A stretch of 64,000 bases of DNA, from NCBI RefSeq assembly GCF_003286085.1, contig NW_020825470.1:115414-179413 (forward strand), in the 5' to 3' direction. Below the pieces are notes generated by a model. The model was not told where the DNA came from. It saw only the letters and a list, made by a program, of their open reading frames with translations, and did not search any database. Both the position numbers and the translations under genes were made by a program. Position 1 is the first letter of the stretch, and each line of letters starts with the position of its first letter. Source of the stretch: Drosophila persimilis (lineage: Eukaryota; Arthropoda; Insecta; Diptera; Drosophilidae). Shown here in pieces: positions 29,366-40,358 of the stretch.

Positions 29366-30016
29366 CTAGAACAGCCCTTTGCCGGGCACCGTGAACGCGG
29401 TGAACTTTCTACTGCCTTCCTCCAGTGGTATCTGCCAATAACCGTCCTTTAAGTCTAAGCTACTAATGAACCGTGCTTCCCTGAGCTGGTCCAAAATATA
29501 GTCTATTCTTGGCATGGGGTACGCATCCTTGATGGACTTCGCGTTTATCTGTCTGAAGTCCACGCATAATCTCCACTTTCCCGTCTTCTTTTTGACCATC
29601 ACGATGGGTGAACTGTACGGACTCTTCGATGGCTCAATACACCCTCTTTCCAGCAGTTCGTCAACCTGTTGGTTGATTTCGGCTTGCATCTTGGGATTTT
29701 TGGGATAGTAACGCTGCTTGACCGGCTGGGCATCACTCATCGTGATCGTGTGTGTAGCTATGTTCGACACTCCCTTCAGTTCTCGGAACTCTTCCAACTC
29801 CTTTGCCAGGAAGTTTTCAACCGATCCCTCCTCCGCTCGCGTTCCGTCGGATGCGGGCTCGACAGACCCTTCCGTGTTCGCTACCACCGCTACTGACAAC
29901 TTCTCCTCCAACCGCCCCTGGCGGTGGCCTCTCGCAGGGATCACAACCCTGTGTCCCGCACAGGTCACCTCTGCTCCGACCGCGGCGAGGAAATCCCATC
30001 CCAGGACCAGCTATCG
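29366..30016 (-). pseudogene. pol: Ulysses-like pol, copy A: protease end and RT N-terminus
   Basis: Reads the protease C-terminus (LGWDFLAAVGAEVTCAGHRV), a spacer, then RT entry (IEPSKSPYSSPIVMVKKKTG, LCVDFRQINA with the motif A region, SSLDLKDGYWQIPL) and ends at the amber stop before WKVMPFG. The protease active-site part is missing because the element is truncated at 30016. Confidence 0.8.
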
Positions 30017-30694
30017 TGCATCATCTATGTCGTCGCCGTTGTGAAGTTCAGTCTCCAGATGGATTCGCTGTTCTAGGTGAGCTTGAAATCTTCTGATATT
30101 TGCATTTTTTGGTAATTGTATCTTCTTTTTTCCATATTCAGGTCTCAGGAGGAGTTTAATGATTTGCATGTTGTGATCTGAACCTAAGTCATATGATGTT
30201 TCAATGTGAATTAAATTGTGTCTAATACCCTTATAAACCGCAAAGTCTATAGCAGACGGCATATGTCGTCGATTTGAAGGGAAATGGGTGGGGGATCCAG
30301 TGGCCAGTATGCTTTGGTCGTTTTCCTGGATGCATTTCAGAAGTGCAGCCCGTCTTCTACACGATCTTGCACTGCCCCACCATTGGCTTTTGGCGTTCCA
30401 ATCCCCAGCTACGATAAATCTGCTACCCAGAGAGTCAAATACCTGTTTAAATTGTGTATCAATCCATTCGTGTGCAGGTGGACAATAGATCGCACCAATG
30501 TTTATTGTTTGATGGTTTTTTATTTTTGCAGCTATGGTGCACATCTGGATGGAGTTCTCTCTTGTTGGTGCGAGGGAAATGTGCGGGATGTTGTTTCTGT
30601 TGTGTTCGTCTTGCGAACTAAATTGGTAGTCTCTCTTCATGTCGAACCAATTTCCATCGCCACCTGCATTAGCAGAGGGCAGGGAGGCTGACAT
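30017..30694 (-). pseudogene. Jockey-clade fragment J8: endonuclease
   Basis: A 227-residue frame nearly identical to the endonuclease of J4 (GDWNAKSQWWG, SAIDFAVY, LGSDHN) and with the empty DINE-1 site. It begins at the Ulysses-like junction inside NGDDIDDA, so the linker and RT of this unit are missing. Confidence 0.8.
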
Positions 30695-30947
30695 GAAGAG
30701 AGAACCGTTTTATTTGTTTATACTCTTATAATTAGCATATTTTACAAATTGTTTCGCGCCAACTGCTTATCTACATTACATGTAGTTGCAGAAGTGGCTG
30801 TAAATTGGCAGGGTAACATTTCTTACGGTATTGGCTTACTTGGTATTTATTTTTTTTAGTAGCTATCGATAATTTGGCTAAATGCCAGGGTAACACTAAA
30901 CTTATTGCTACTTTGTTTACATTGTTTTTGTTTTTAATTATTTCAGG
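30695..30947. other. Conserved inter-unit spacer between J8 and J9
   Basis: The same spacer as 10542-10795 with TATCGATA. There is no gene. Confidence 0.6.
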
Positions 30948-31459
30948 TGGAGTATGCAGCCGTGAAGAACATCATTACGCCTATTGGTCTCGTCGTCGGC
31001 TGCGAAGTGGAATCCTTGCGAGTGTCGGCGCTAAACTGCGACTGCAGTCACAGCATCAACAGGGCTGAAGCTGGCCGAGGTCCAGTGCATCGTCATTCTG
31101 GATGTGGATTATCAATTTCTGTGAAGGGGAAGTGGCTTCGTATCTGTGGAAGAATAAAAAGGTTTTTAGTTTCTTTTCAGCCGCCGCCATCATCTGGATT
31201 CTGGAGCTGCCGCCGTCCATCATCAGGTTCTCTGCTGGGGCCGTCATTTGCCTGCGTAGCAGCTGCATTAGCGCTACTGCGGCTGATTTCCATATTGTGT
31301 GTTGCAAATGGATTGCGCAGCCAGTTCTCGCGTCTGACTTGGAGCAGTATTGTTTGGATGGCTGTCAGGCTTCTGTTGCTGTTTGGATTGTGCTCTTCTA
31401 TCATTGCGGCATACCTTGGCCTGGCCAGCCTTCTTGGACTGTATGGGTGCGTTGCGATC

Positions 31460-32140
31460 TCACAGGCAAGTAAATTTGTGTGCTGCATTAGCCTTGTTGG
31501 CTTGTTTTGGACTTAGGGCAGATACGAGGTATACTGCGCCATCAGCGTACGTTGCTAGCATTTGGGTTGAGTTTGCGTGTTTTGGTGGCTGCGGCATGTC
31601 GGCAGTGTAAAGATTATAGAGCACTGGGCCAAGTACGCTTCCTTGCGGCACTCCAGCGGTTATGTGCTTTAGGCTTGAGGTGATGTTACAGCAGACGACT
31701 TTGAAGCTTCTGTCTGAGAGATAGCTGGTGAGTAGAATGTATAAATTGTCAGGTATTATCGTTTTAACTTTGCAGAGAAGATCCTGATGCCAGACTCTAT
31801 CAAAAGCTTCCTGGATATCCATGTACACAGCACTGCAATGCCGCTGCGCTTCGTAGGATCTGAGGATAAATTGCGTGACTCGTCCGATTTGCTGTTCCGC
31901 TGAGTGCTGACTTCTGAAGCCAAATTGATGGTTTGGAATAGCCATGGCAAAGCTTTCTTCTTCAAAGAGTCGCTTGAGGATGAGGCGTTCAAAGATTTTG
32001 GACAAGCCTGTTAGCTGGCTGATGGGTCTATAGGACTCAAGCCTATCACTCGGCTTTCCTGGTTTCCTTAACATAGAGATTTTTGCGCATTTCCAGGACT
32101 TTGGGAAGTGGCCGAACTGCAGAGCCGAGTTGCATATCAA
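31460..32140 (-). pseudogene. J9 jockey-clade ORF2: RT fragment
   Basis: A 226-residue frame with SYRPISQL, FGFRSQHSAEQQIG, YMDIQEAFDRVWH, AGVPQGSVLGP and YADGAVYL. The second D of YADD is changed to G, which would abolish catalysis. The thumb is removed by the 533-bp deletion. Confidence 0.8.
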
Positions 32141-32395
32141 CAGCAGATACTCGATGGCGGATGTTGGCAGAGATGACGCGATTGTCGATACTGTCGAGAC
32201 CGGGTGCCTTTTTCGTCTTGAGCTTCTTAATTTCCGATTTGAGTTCCTGGATGGTCACAGGTCTGATTATTTGAGCAGCTTCATCTGGACCGCTTTCTTC
32301 TAATACTACGTTAATTTCTTCTCTGTCTTCTAGGGCTGCCGTGATCTTTGGCATGAAACGTGCTTCCAGGTGCTGCGCAAAGGCCTCAGCTTTTC

Positions 32396-33292
32396 CTACG
32401 TAGTTTTGCACCCGGGATCAGCAGGAGCTTGCTGCCCTTCCGCCACGTGCCTTCTGACTGGCAGATTTGGAATGGGCAGTCTCTTGATTGTGTTGGTGAG
32501 CCGCCATAGTTTCTGCATGCTGTACCTATCAGTTGGGTCGATGTCGTGTAGCAGTCTGTTCATTTGTTTGTCTTTTTGTAGCTTGATCCGTTTACGTATT
32601 CTGTTAGTCAGCTGATTGATAGTGCGTGCAATGAGGGGGTTGGAGCACCTATCTTTTTGGTTGATTTTGCAGAGAATTCTTTTGATCTTGATCGCTTTCA
32701 GCGTTTGCGAGTCAAGATGAAAGTTTTGCGGTCCGTACACTGTGTGCTGGTTACTTGAGGTTTGCGAAGCCAATTCAGCTGCAATGTAAATGTTCTTTTC
32801 AAGGATAGCCACTGCATCATCTATGTCGTCGCCGTTGTGAAGTTCAGTCTCCAGATGGATTCGCTGTTCGAGGTGAGCTTGAAATCTTCTGATATTTGCA
32901 TTTTTTGGTAATAGTATATTCTTTTTTCCATATTCAGGTCTCAGGAGGAGTTTAATGATTTGCATGTTGTGATCTGAACCTAAGTCATATGATGTTTCAA
33001 TGTGAATTAAATTGTGTCTAATACCCTTATAAACCGCAAAGTCTATAGCAGACGACATATGTCGTCGATTTGAAGGGTAATGGGTGGGGGATCCAATGGC
33101 CAGTATGCTTTGGTCGTTTTCCTGGATGCATTTCAGAAGTTCAGCCCCTCTTCTACACGATCTTGGATTGCCCCACCACTGGCTTTTGGCGTTACAATCC
33201 CCAGCTATGATAAATCTGCTACCCAGAGTCAAATACCTGTTTAAATTGTGTATCAATCCATTCGTGTGCAGGTGGACAATAGATCGCACCAA
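32396..33292 (-). pseudogene. J9 jockey-clade ORF2: endonuclease, linker and pre-RT in one frame
   Basis: A 298-residue frame from GSRFIIAGDCNAKSQWWG through SSAIDFAVYKG, LGSDHN, the linker and RIRKRIKLQKDKQMNRLLHD into the pre-RT segment, closed at about 32396. It shows how the two parts were joined in the ancestral ORF2; other units have a 1-bp loss here. The start is cut by the DINE-1-like insert at 33314. Confidence 0.8.
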
Positions 33293-33313
33293 TGTTTATT
33301 GTTTGATGTTTTT

Positions 33314-34403
33314 TATACCCGATACTCAAAATGAGTATTGGGGTATATTAGATTTGTCCAGAAGGAATCGTTTCCGACCCCATAAAGTATATATATTCTT
33401 GATCAGCATCAATAGCCGAGTCGATTGAGCCATGTCTGTCTGTCCGTCTGTCCGTCCGTCCGTCTGTCCGTCTGTCCGTCCCCTTCAGCGCCTAATGCTC
33501 AAAGACTATAAGAGCTAGAGCAACGATGTTTTGGATCCAGACTTCTGTGATATGTCACTGCTACAAAAATATTTCAAAACTTTGCCCCGCCCACTTCCGC
33601 CCCCACAAAGGGCGAAAATCTGTGGCATCCACAATTTTAAAGATACGAGAAAACAAAGAACGCAGAATCGTAGAGAATGACCATATCTTTTAGACTGCAG
33701 AATCTGAATTGGATCGTATTACTATTATAGCCAGCATCAAGAAAACAATTTCATTTTTTCTCGCCCTGTCTCTCTCTAACACACAGGTAGCATAGGCGGC
33801 TTTGCTTAGAGTAAAACATTAGCGCCTAGATCTCAGAGACTATAAAAGCTAGAGCAACCAAATTTGGTATCCACACTCCTAATATATCAGACCGAGACGA
33901 GTTTGTTTCAAAATTTCGCCACACCCCCTTCCGCCCCCGCAAAGGATGCAAATCTGGGGATATTCACAAATCTCAAAGACTATTAACGCTAGAGTAACCA
34001 AATTTGGAATCCGCACTTCTCTTAGATCTCACTATAAAACGTGTATCTCAAAATTTCGCCCCACCCCCTTCCGCCCACACAAAGGACGAAAATCTGTTGC
34101 ATCCACAATATTGCAGATTCGAGAAAACTAAAAACGCAGAATCATAGATAACGACCATATCTATCAGATTGCTGAATCTGGATCAGATCAGATAATTTTT
34201 GTAGCCAAAAGGAACAAATCAATTTGCAGTGGCTACGCAGCGCCCGACGTCACGCTCAGACTGATTTTCTGTCTCTCTCGCACGCACTCTTTGTCGTGTC
34301 GTTTAATATTAGCGGCGTCTGCCGGAGGAAAGCCATACTGACTTAGTATCGGGTATAACTGTAGAGTTGCGGTGTCCGCAGCAACTCACAACGTTCCCCC
34401 TCG
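33314..34403 (+). mobile_element. DINE-1-like element, copy 5 (inside J9)
   Basis: Almost identical to copy 4 (19824-20911) with the same short microsatellite, internal changes and flanks; the spacing between the two starts is 13,490 bp. Non-coding. Confidence 0.75.
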
Positions 34404-34525
34404 TTTATTTTTGCAGCTATGGTGCACATCTGGATGGAGTCCTCTCTTGTTGGTGCGAGGGAAATGTGCGGGATGTTGTTTCTGTTGTGTTCGTCTTGCG
34501 AACTAAATTGGTAGTCTCTCTTCAT

Positions 34526-34825
34526 GTCGAACCAATTTCCATCGCCACCTGCATTAGCAGGGAGGCTGAAATGAAGAGAGAACCGTTTTATTTGTTTATA
34601 CTCTTATAATTAGCATATTTTACAAATTGTTTCGCGCCAACTGCTTATCTACATTACATGTAGTTGCAGAAGTGGCTGTAAATTGGCAGGGTAACATTTC
34701 TTACGGTATTGGCTTATTTGGTATTTATTTTTTTTTAGTAGCTATCGATAATTTGGCTAAATGCCAGGGTAACACTAAACTTATTGCTACTTTGTTTACA
34801 TTGTTTTTGTTTTTAATTATTTCAG
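34526..34825. other. Conserved inter-unit spacer between J9 and J10
   Basis: The same spacer as 10542-10795, with a slightly shortened left part (GCAGGGAGGCTGAAATG). There is no gene. Confidence 0.6.
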
Positions 34826-36797
34826 GTGGAGTATGCAGCCGTGAAGAACATCATTACGCCTATTGGTTTCGTCGTCGGCTGCGAAGTGGAATCCTTGCGA
34901 GTGTCGGCGCTAAACTGTGACTGCAGGACAGCATCAACAGGGCTGAAGCTGGCCGAGGTCCAGTGCATCGTCATTCTGGATGTGGATTACCAATTTCTGT
35001 GAAAGTGAAGTGGCTTCGTATCTGTGGAAGAATAAAAATGTTTTTAGTTTCTTTTCAGCCGCCGCCATCATCTGGATTCTGGAGCTGCCGCCGTCCATCA
35101 TCAGGTTCTCTGCTGGGGCCGTCATTTGCCTGCGTAGCAGCTGCATTAGCGCTACTGCGGCTGATTTCCATATTGTGTGTTGCAAATGGATTGCGCAGCC
35201 AGTTCTCGCGTCTGACTTGGAGTAGTATTGTTTGGATCACTCACAGGCGAGTGTAGCAGTTCCTTCAAAGTCTGTTATAAACTTTCTCCACAGTTGCTAC
35301 TTGGAGATCCGCATGCAGTGCGTTGTTGCTCACATACCGGGGAGCATTTGACATTGCTCTGAGGGCTTTGCTTTGGATCGTCTGGAGCTTGGCCATTTGC
35401 ATGCTTGAAGTCAGTGGCCCCCAGACTGGCATGGCATACTGCCATATTGGGGCAATCAGCTGCTTATAGAGGAGGACCTTTGGAGGTAGTGGGAGTTTAC
35501 TGTTTCTGCCGATGATCCAGTCGAGCTTTTTGATCCGGGGCCTTGTTTTAGTGCCAATAGCCGCTACATGCTTATTGAAATTGAGCTTCGTATCCATATG
35601 TATTCCCAGATATGGCATGGCGGATTTTTTGGCCACGAGTTGCCCGGCTAACCTTGGAGCTGGAGTGTGTTGCTGCACAGGTGAGAGAGTGTGTAGAACA
35701 TGAGCAGTTTTTGCAAGACTGATGGTTATTCCCCATTTCTTAGACCATGATAATGCATCAGCCACGAGCCGCTCCACATTTTCGTTGGCTTGTTTTGGAC
35801 TTAGGGCAGATACGAGGTATACTGCGTCATCAGCGTACGTTGCTAGCATTTGGGTTGAGTTTGCGTGTCTTGGTGGCTGCGGCATGTCGGCAGTGTAAAG
35901 ATTATAGAGCACTGGGCCAAGTACGCTTCCTTGCGGCACTCCAGCGGTTATGTGCTTTAGGCTTGAGGTGATGTTGTTACAGCAGACGACTTTGAAGCTT
36001 CTGTCTGAGAGATAGCTGGTGAGTAGAATGTATAAATTGTCAGGTATTATCGTTTTAACTTTGCAGAGAAGATCCTGATGCCAGACCCTATCAAAAGCTT
36101 CCTGGATATCCATGTACACAGCACTGCAATGCCGCTGCGCTTCGTAGGATCTGAGGATAAATTGCGTGACTCGTCCGATTTGCTGTTCCGCTGAGTGCTG
36201 ATTTCTGAAGCCAAATTGATGGTTTGGAATAGCCATGGCAAAGCTTTCTTCTTCAAAGAGTCGCTTGAGGATGAGGTGTTCAAGGATTTTGGAGAAGCCT
36301 GTAAGCTGGCTGATGGGTCTATAGGACTCAAGCCTATCACTCGGCTTTCCTGGTTTCCTTAACATAGAGATTTTTGCGCATTTCCAGGACTTTGGGAAGT
36401 GGCCGAACTGCAGAGCCGAGTTGCATATCAACAGGAGATACTCGATGGCGGATGTTGGCAGAGATTTAATGACGCGATTGTCGATACTGTCGAGACCGGG
36501 TGCCTTTTTCGTTTTGAGCTTCTTAATTTTCGATTTGAGTTCCTGGATGGTCACAGGTCTGATTATTTGAGCAGCTTCATCTGGACCGTTTTCTTGTAAT
36601 ACTGCGTTAATTTCTTCTCTGTCTTCTAGGGCTGCCGTGATCTTTGGCGTGAAACGTGCTTCCAGGTGCTGCGCAAAGGCCTCAGCTTTTTCCTCCGTAG
36701 TTTTTCACCGTAGCTTGCTGCCCTTCCGCCACGTGCCTTCTGACTGGCAGATTTTGAATGGGCTGTCTCTTGATTGTGTTGGTGAGCCGCCATAGTT
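34826..36797 (-). mobile_element. Jockey-clade LINE fragment J10
   Basis: Near-identical to J7 (21341-23312), including the GGATCACTCACAGG deletion pair, and cut by an LTR at the same base (CATAGTT at 36797). Confidence 0.85.
35265..36554 (-). CDS. J10 jockey-clade ORF2: complete RT core (degenerate element)
   Basis: A 429-residue frame differing from 21780-23069 at very few positions (for example FGFRNQHS for FGFRSQHS). The YADD, motif A and motif B residues are intact. It lacks endonuclease and the upstream frame. Confidence 0.85.
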   Translation of the reverse strand: MTIQELKSKIKKLKTKKAPGLDSIDNRVIKSLPTSAIEYLLLICNSALQFGHFPKSWKCAKISMLRKPGKPSDRLESYRPISQLTGFSKILEHLILKRLFEEESFAMAIPNHQFGFRNQHSAEQQIGRVTQFILRSYEAQRHCSAVYMDIQEAFDRVWHQDLLCKVKTIIPDNLYILLTSYLSDRSFKVVCCNNITSSLKHITAGVPQGSVLGPVLYNLYTADMPQPPRHANSTQMLATYADDAVYLVSALSPKQANENVERLVADALSWSKKWGITISLAKTAHVLHTLSPVQQHTPAPRLAGQLVAKKSAMPYLGIHMDTKLNFNKHVAAIGTKTRPRIKKLDWIIGRNSKLPLPPKVLLYKQLIAPIWQYAMPVWGPLTSSMQMAKLQTIQSKALRAMSNAPRYVSNNALHADLQVATVEKVYNRL

Positions 36798-38823
36798 TGT
36801 AACGAATCGTTCTTATCCGTCTGATGCAGCTGGGCTGGCTCAGCGGTCGGTAGGCTCGCTGCAACAATATTTGTATGTTGCCCCGACGACAAGTAAGAAG
36901 GCACGGGTTGGGTCTTGTACTGGTATGCTAATATGCTTTATTGGTATCTTAAGTCTATCTTACGCTATTCCGACTCCGGTGCTGGTTCTCCTCTTGGTTT
37001 TCCTCTGTGGTTCGATGAGCGCGTCGCTCCCTGGGACACCCACGGCGTCGCCAAGCGTGGCACCGCCGGCTCTACTGACTGGGGCTAGCGATTCTTGGCA
37101 CGTGGCGCCTGACGCGTTCGCTATCACTCGACTCACTTGGCTTTTCGGCCCGAGGGTGCCTCACTCCTGGTGGGATGCGCTTCAAGCGTGGCGCCGTTGG
37201 TTCAAGGGATTGGGGTCTTTGGCTCTTGGCTGCACGCTCGAGTCCGCCTCTCAATCCTCACACAACGCGTTCGCTTTCTAAAGTTCTTTTCCCTTCGCTT
37301 GGTCTCACTTTCGTGGCTCACTATTCACTTCACTCTTGTTAGCTCCGTTTGCTGACTGTCCTCGTTCCTGGTCGCGGCCCTCCTCTTATAGGCTCGCTTC
37401 TGCGTCGGCGCCGCCGATGCCGCCTGGCGCTAACGGCACTTTCCGCCATGCGGTGCCCGTATTTTTCCATCGGCGTTCCTTCATTCCCTTGTCGCTCTCC
37501 AACGGGACCTGGCTGGTGGCGTGATCTCATGACCATACTTGGTCATGCGCTGGGCCACTGCCGGCCCGATCCCGTCATCCCGCTGCTCTCTCTCCAGGGG
37601 TCCTCCCCTCTCATCTTGGGACCCCGGGAGAGCTCTCCTTGGGAATTCGCCGCCTCCGGATATCCCCGGATAACGGCCGTTAGCGCTTAACCCTATACTG
37701 CCCCCTACGTGTGGGAATACCTTTCCTCACACTTCCCCCTTTCTTTTATTGGCGGAAAATCCCGGTTTTCCGCGTCCCAGGTTTGGGATGTTTCAAAAAC
37801 CCCGCGCGACTGGCGCGCGCGTGCTTTGTTCTCGACCCGGGTGCCCCCTGGCGCCCTCTTTCGGCCTTGAGCCTTGCGGCGTTGCCGTATCTCTTCGATG
37901 CGCGCGATCGATTCGATTCCCACTTATCGATAGTTCGCATAGGAGCTTCTTTCGCCCCGCCCGATATAGGGTATGGTCGCTATTCTGACCTACTCGATAT
38001 GACACAGCGTTGCCCTTACGCTCCACTCGATAAAGCGTAGGGTCAGTTCCTCTGCTGCAAGGTAAGACCAGGTTTTTTTTTTTTTTTGTTTTTTTTTTTT
38101 TAGTTGTTCTTGTTTTCCGTTACTTCTTTTTTCCCATTCCTCTTCTCTACTCTTCTTTTCTCCTCAATACTTAGCCCGGAATACCTCCTGCCGATCGGTG
38201 GACACCAACAGCCGGTACCGGACGCTACCGTCGTTGACCAGACGCTTCACCCTCCTTGCGGTTGGCTTTATCCGCGCGAGAGAGCGCGTGACGACGGCCG
38301 GCCACTCCTCGCGGTTGACGGACCGCCACCGTGAGTTGTCCGCCGACCTCGTCTGGGGCCACGATGCCTGGCGCTGGAGCTCGGGCCGGCGCGCCTCCGC
38401 CCGCTCCCCTGGGCACGACGCCTGTCGGCCCAGCTTCGGTCGCTCGCCCTGGCCGGGTTCCGGCCATCGCCAAGGACCTCTCTCCCATGGCTCAGGTGAG
38501 TGTTGTTCCGCGGCCTCGTCCTTCTTCGCTTCCGCCGTTGCTCTCGCGCCGTCATCCGCTTCGCCGTCGGTCGCCCCCTCGACTTCGGGTGCCGCCGCTG
38601 GGCCCTCCGCCGTCAGTGATGTTGGCGTGTTCGTCGCCATTGGTGCGCGACGTCCCGTTTGTGGCGCTCCGCCTCCGCTTCTTGCGCCTCCTTTTCAGCC
38701 TCCTGCGTAGCCTTCAGCCTCTTTGCCAGCGTCAGGGCGTCCTCCCATACACGCCGTTGCCTCCGCTCCTCCGTCGCCGCGGCCAGCGCGAACCGCCGGT
38801 GCCATTCCGCGAGGCGTCGTGCC
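36798..38823 (-). mobile_element. Truncated Ulysses-like LTR piece B
   Basis: The outer LTR end (TGTAACGA at 36798) and 2.03 kb of LTR, ending at CGTCGTGCC where it is fused to jockey TTCAAAGTCTG. CCT is shared by both parents. There is no coding pol. The AATAAA, TATCGATA and T-tract of copy A are present. Confidence 0.8.
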
Positions 38824-40358
38824 TTCAAAGTCTGTTATAAACTTTCTCCACAGTTGCTACTTGGAGATCCGCATGCAGTGCGTTGTTGCTCACATACCGG
38901 GGAGCATTTGACATTGCTCTGAGGGCTTTGCTTTGGATCGTCTGGAGCTTGGCCATTTGCATGCTTGAAGTCAGTGGCCCCCAGACTGGCATGGCATACT
39001 GCCATATTGGGGCAATCAGCTGCTTATAGAGGAGGACCTTTGGAGGTAGTGGGAGTTTACTGTTTCTGCCGATGATCCAGTCGAGCTTTTTGATCCGGGG
39101 CCTTGTTTTAGTGCCAATAGCCGCTACATGCTTATTGAAAATGAGCTTCGTATCCATATGTATTCCCAGGTATGGCATGGCGGATTTTTTGGCCACGAGT
39201 TGCCCGGCTAACCTTGGAGCTGGAGGTGTGTTGCTGCACAGGTGAGAGAGTGTGTAGAACATGAGCAGTTTTTGCAAGACTGATGGTTATTCCCCATTTC
39301 TTAGACCATGATAATGCATCAGCCACGAGCCGCTCCACATTTTCGTTGGCTTGTTTTGGACTTAGGGCAGATACGAGGTATACTGCGTCATCAGCGTACG
39401 TTGCTAGCATTTGGGTTGAGTTTGCGTGTCTTGGTGGCTGCGGCATGTCGGCAGTGTAAAGATTATAGAGCACTGGGCCAAGTACGCTTCCTTGCGGCAC
39501 TCCAGCGGTTATGTGCTTTAGGCTTGAGGTGATGTTGTTACAGCAGACGACTTTGAAGCTTCTGTCTGAGAGATAGCTGGTGAGTAGAATGTATAAATTG
39601 TCAGGTATTATCGTTTTAACTTTGCAGAGAAGATCCTGATGCCAGACCCTATCAAAAGCTTCCTGGATATCCATGTACACAACACTGCAATGCCGCTGCG
39701 CTTCGTAGGATCTGAGGATAAATTGCGTGACTCGTCCGATTTGCTGTTCCGCTGAGTGCTGATTTCTGAAGCCAAATTGATGGTTTGGAATAGCCATGGC
39801 AAAGCTTTCTTCTTCAAAGAGTCGCTTGAGGATGAGGTGTTCAAGGATTTTGGAGAAGCCTGTAAGCTGGCTGATGGGTCTATAGGACTCAAGCCTATCA
39901 CTCGGCTTTCCTGGTTTCCTTAACATAGAGATTTTTGCGCATTTCCAGGACTTTGGGAAGTGGCCGAACTGCAGAGCCGAGTTGCATATCAACAGGAGAT
40001 ACTCGATGGCGGATGTTGGCAGAGATTTAATGACGCGATTGTCGATACTGTCGAGACCGGGTGCCTTTTTCGTTTTGAGCTTCTTAATTTTCGATTTGAG
40101 TTCCTGGATGGTCACAGGTCTGATTATTTGAGCAGCTTCATCTGGACCGTTTTCTTGTAATACTGCGTTAATTTCTTCTCTGTCTTCTAGGGCTGCCGTG
40201 ATCTTTGGCGTGAAACGTGCTTCCAGGTGCTGCGCAAAGGCCTCAGCTTTTTCCTCCGTAGTTTTTCACCGTAGCTTGCTGCCCTTCCGCCACGTGCCTT
40301 CTGACTGGCAGATTTTGAATGGGCTGTCTCTTGATTGTGTTGGTGAGCCGCCATAGTT
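38824..40358 (-). pseudogene. Jockey-clade fragment J11: RT
   Basis: A third near-identical copy of the J7/J10 RT. One extra G near 39226 (GGAGGTGTGTTGC) splits it into 40115-39132 (fingers to palm with YADD) and 39277-38825 (thumb and C-terminus). It is cut by the LTR of copy C at 40359. Confidence 0.85.

Larger units (their letters stand above)
23313..30016 (-). mobile_element. Ulysses/Osvaldo-like gypsy-superfamily retrotransposon, copy A, 5' truncated
   Basis: A GC-rich element with protease end, RT, RNase H and integrase, followed by a long 3' region ending in an LTR. The outer end reads TGTAACGA on the plus strand, so the LTR ends in CA as expected. The 5' side stops inside the protease at 30016 and joins jockey sequence (TGCATCATC); the 5' LTR, primer site and gag are absent. 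The order RT-RNase H-IN and the GPY integrase end place it in the gypsy superfamily. The Ulysses-like name rests on overall similarity and the very long LTR and is less certain. Confidence 0.8.
30948..34525 (-). mobile_element. Jockey-clade LINE fragment J9 (interrupted by DINE-1-like insert)
   Basis: Has the ~533-bp deletion at about 31492, the one-codon loss near 31685 and an intact 137-bp region. A 5-bp loss near 32173 (AGAGATGACGC) breaks RT. It is the only well-preserved unit with the ancestral CCGTTTACGTATTC sequence, which keeps endonuclease, linker and pre-RT in one frame. DINE-1-like copy 5 is at 33314-34403. Confidence 0.8.
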
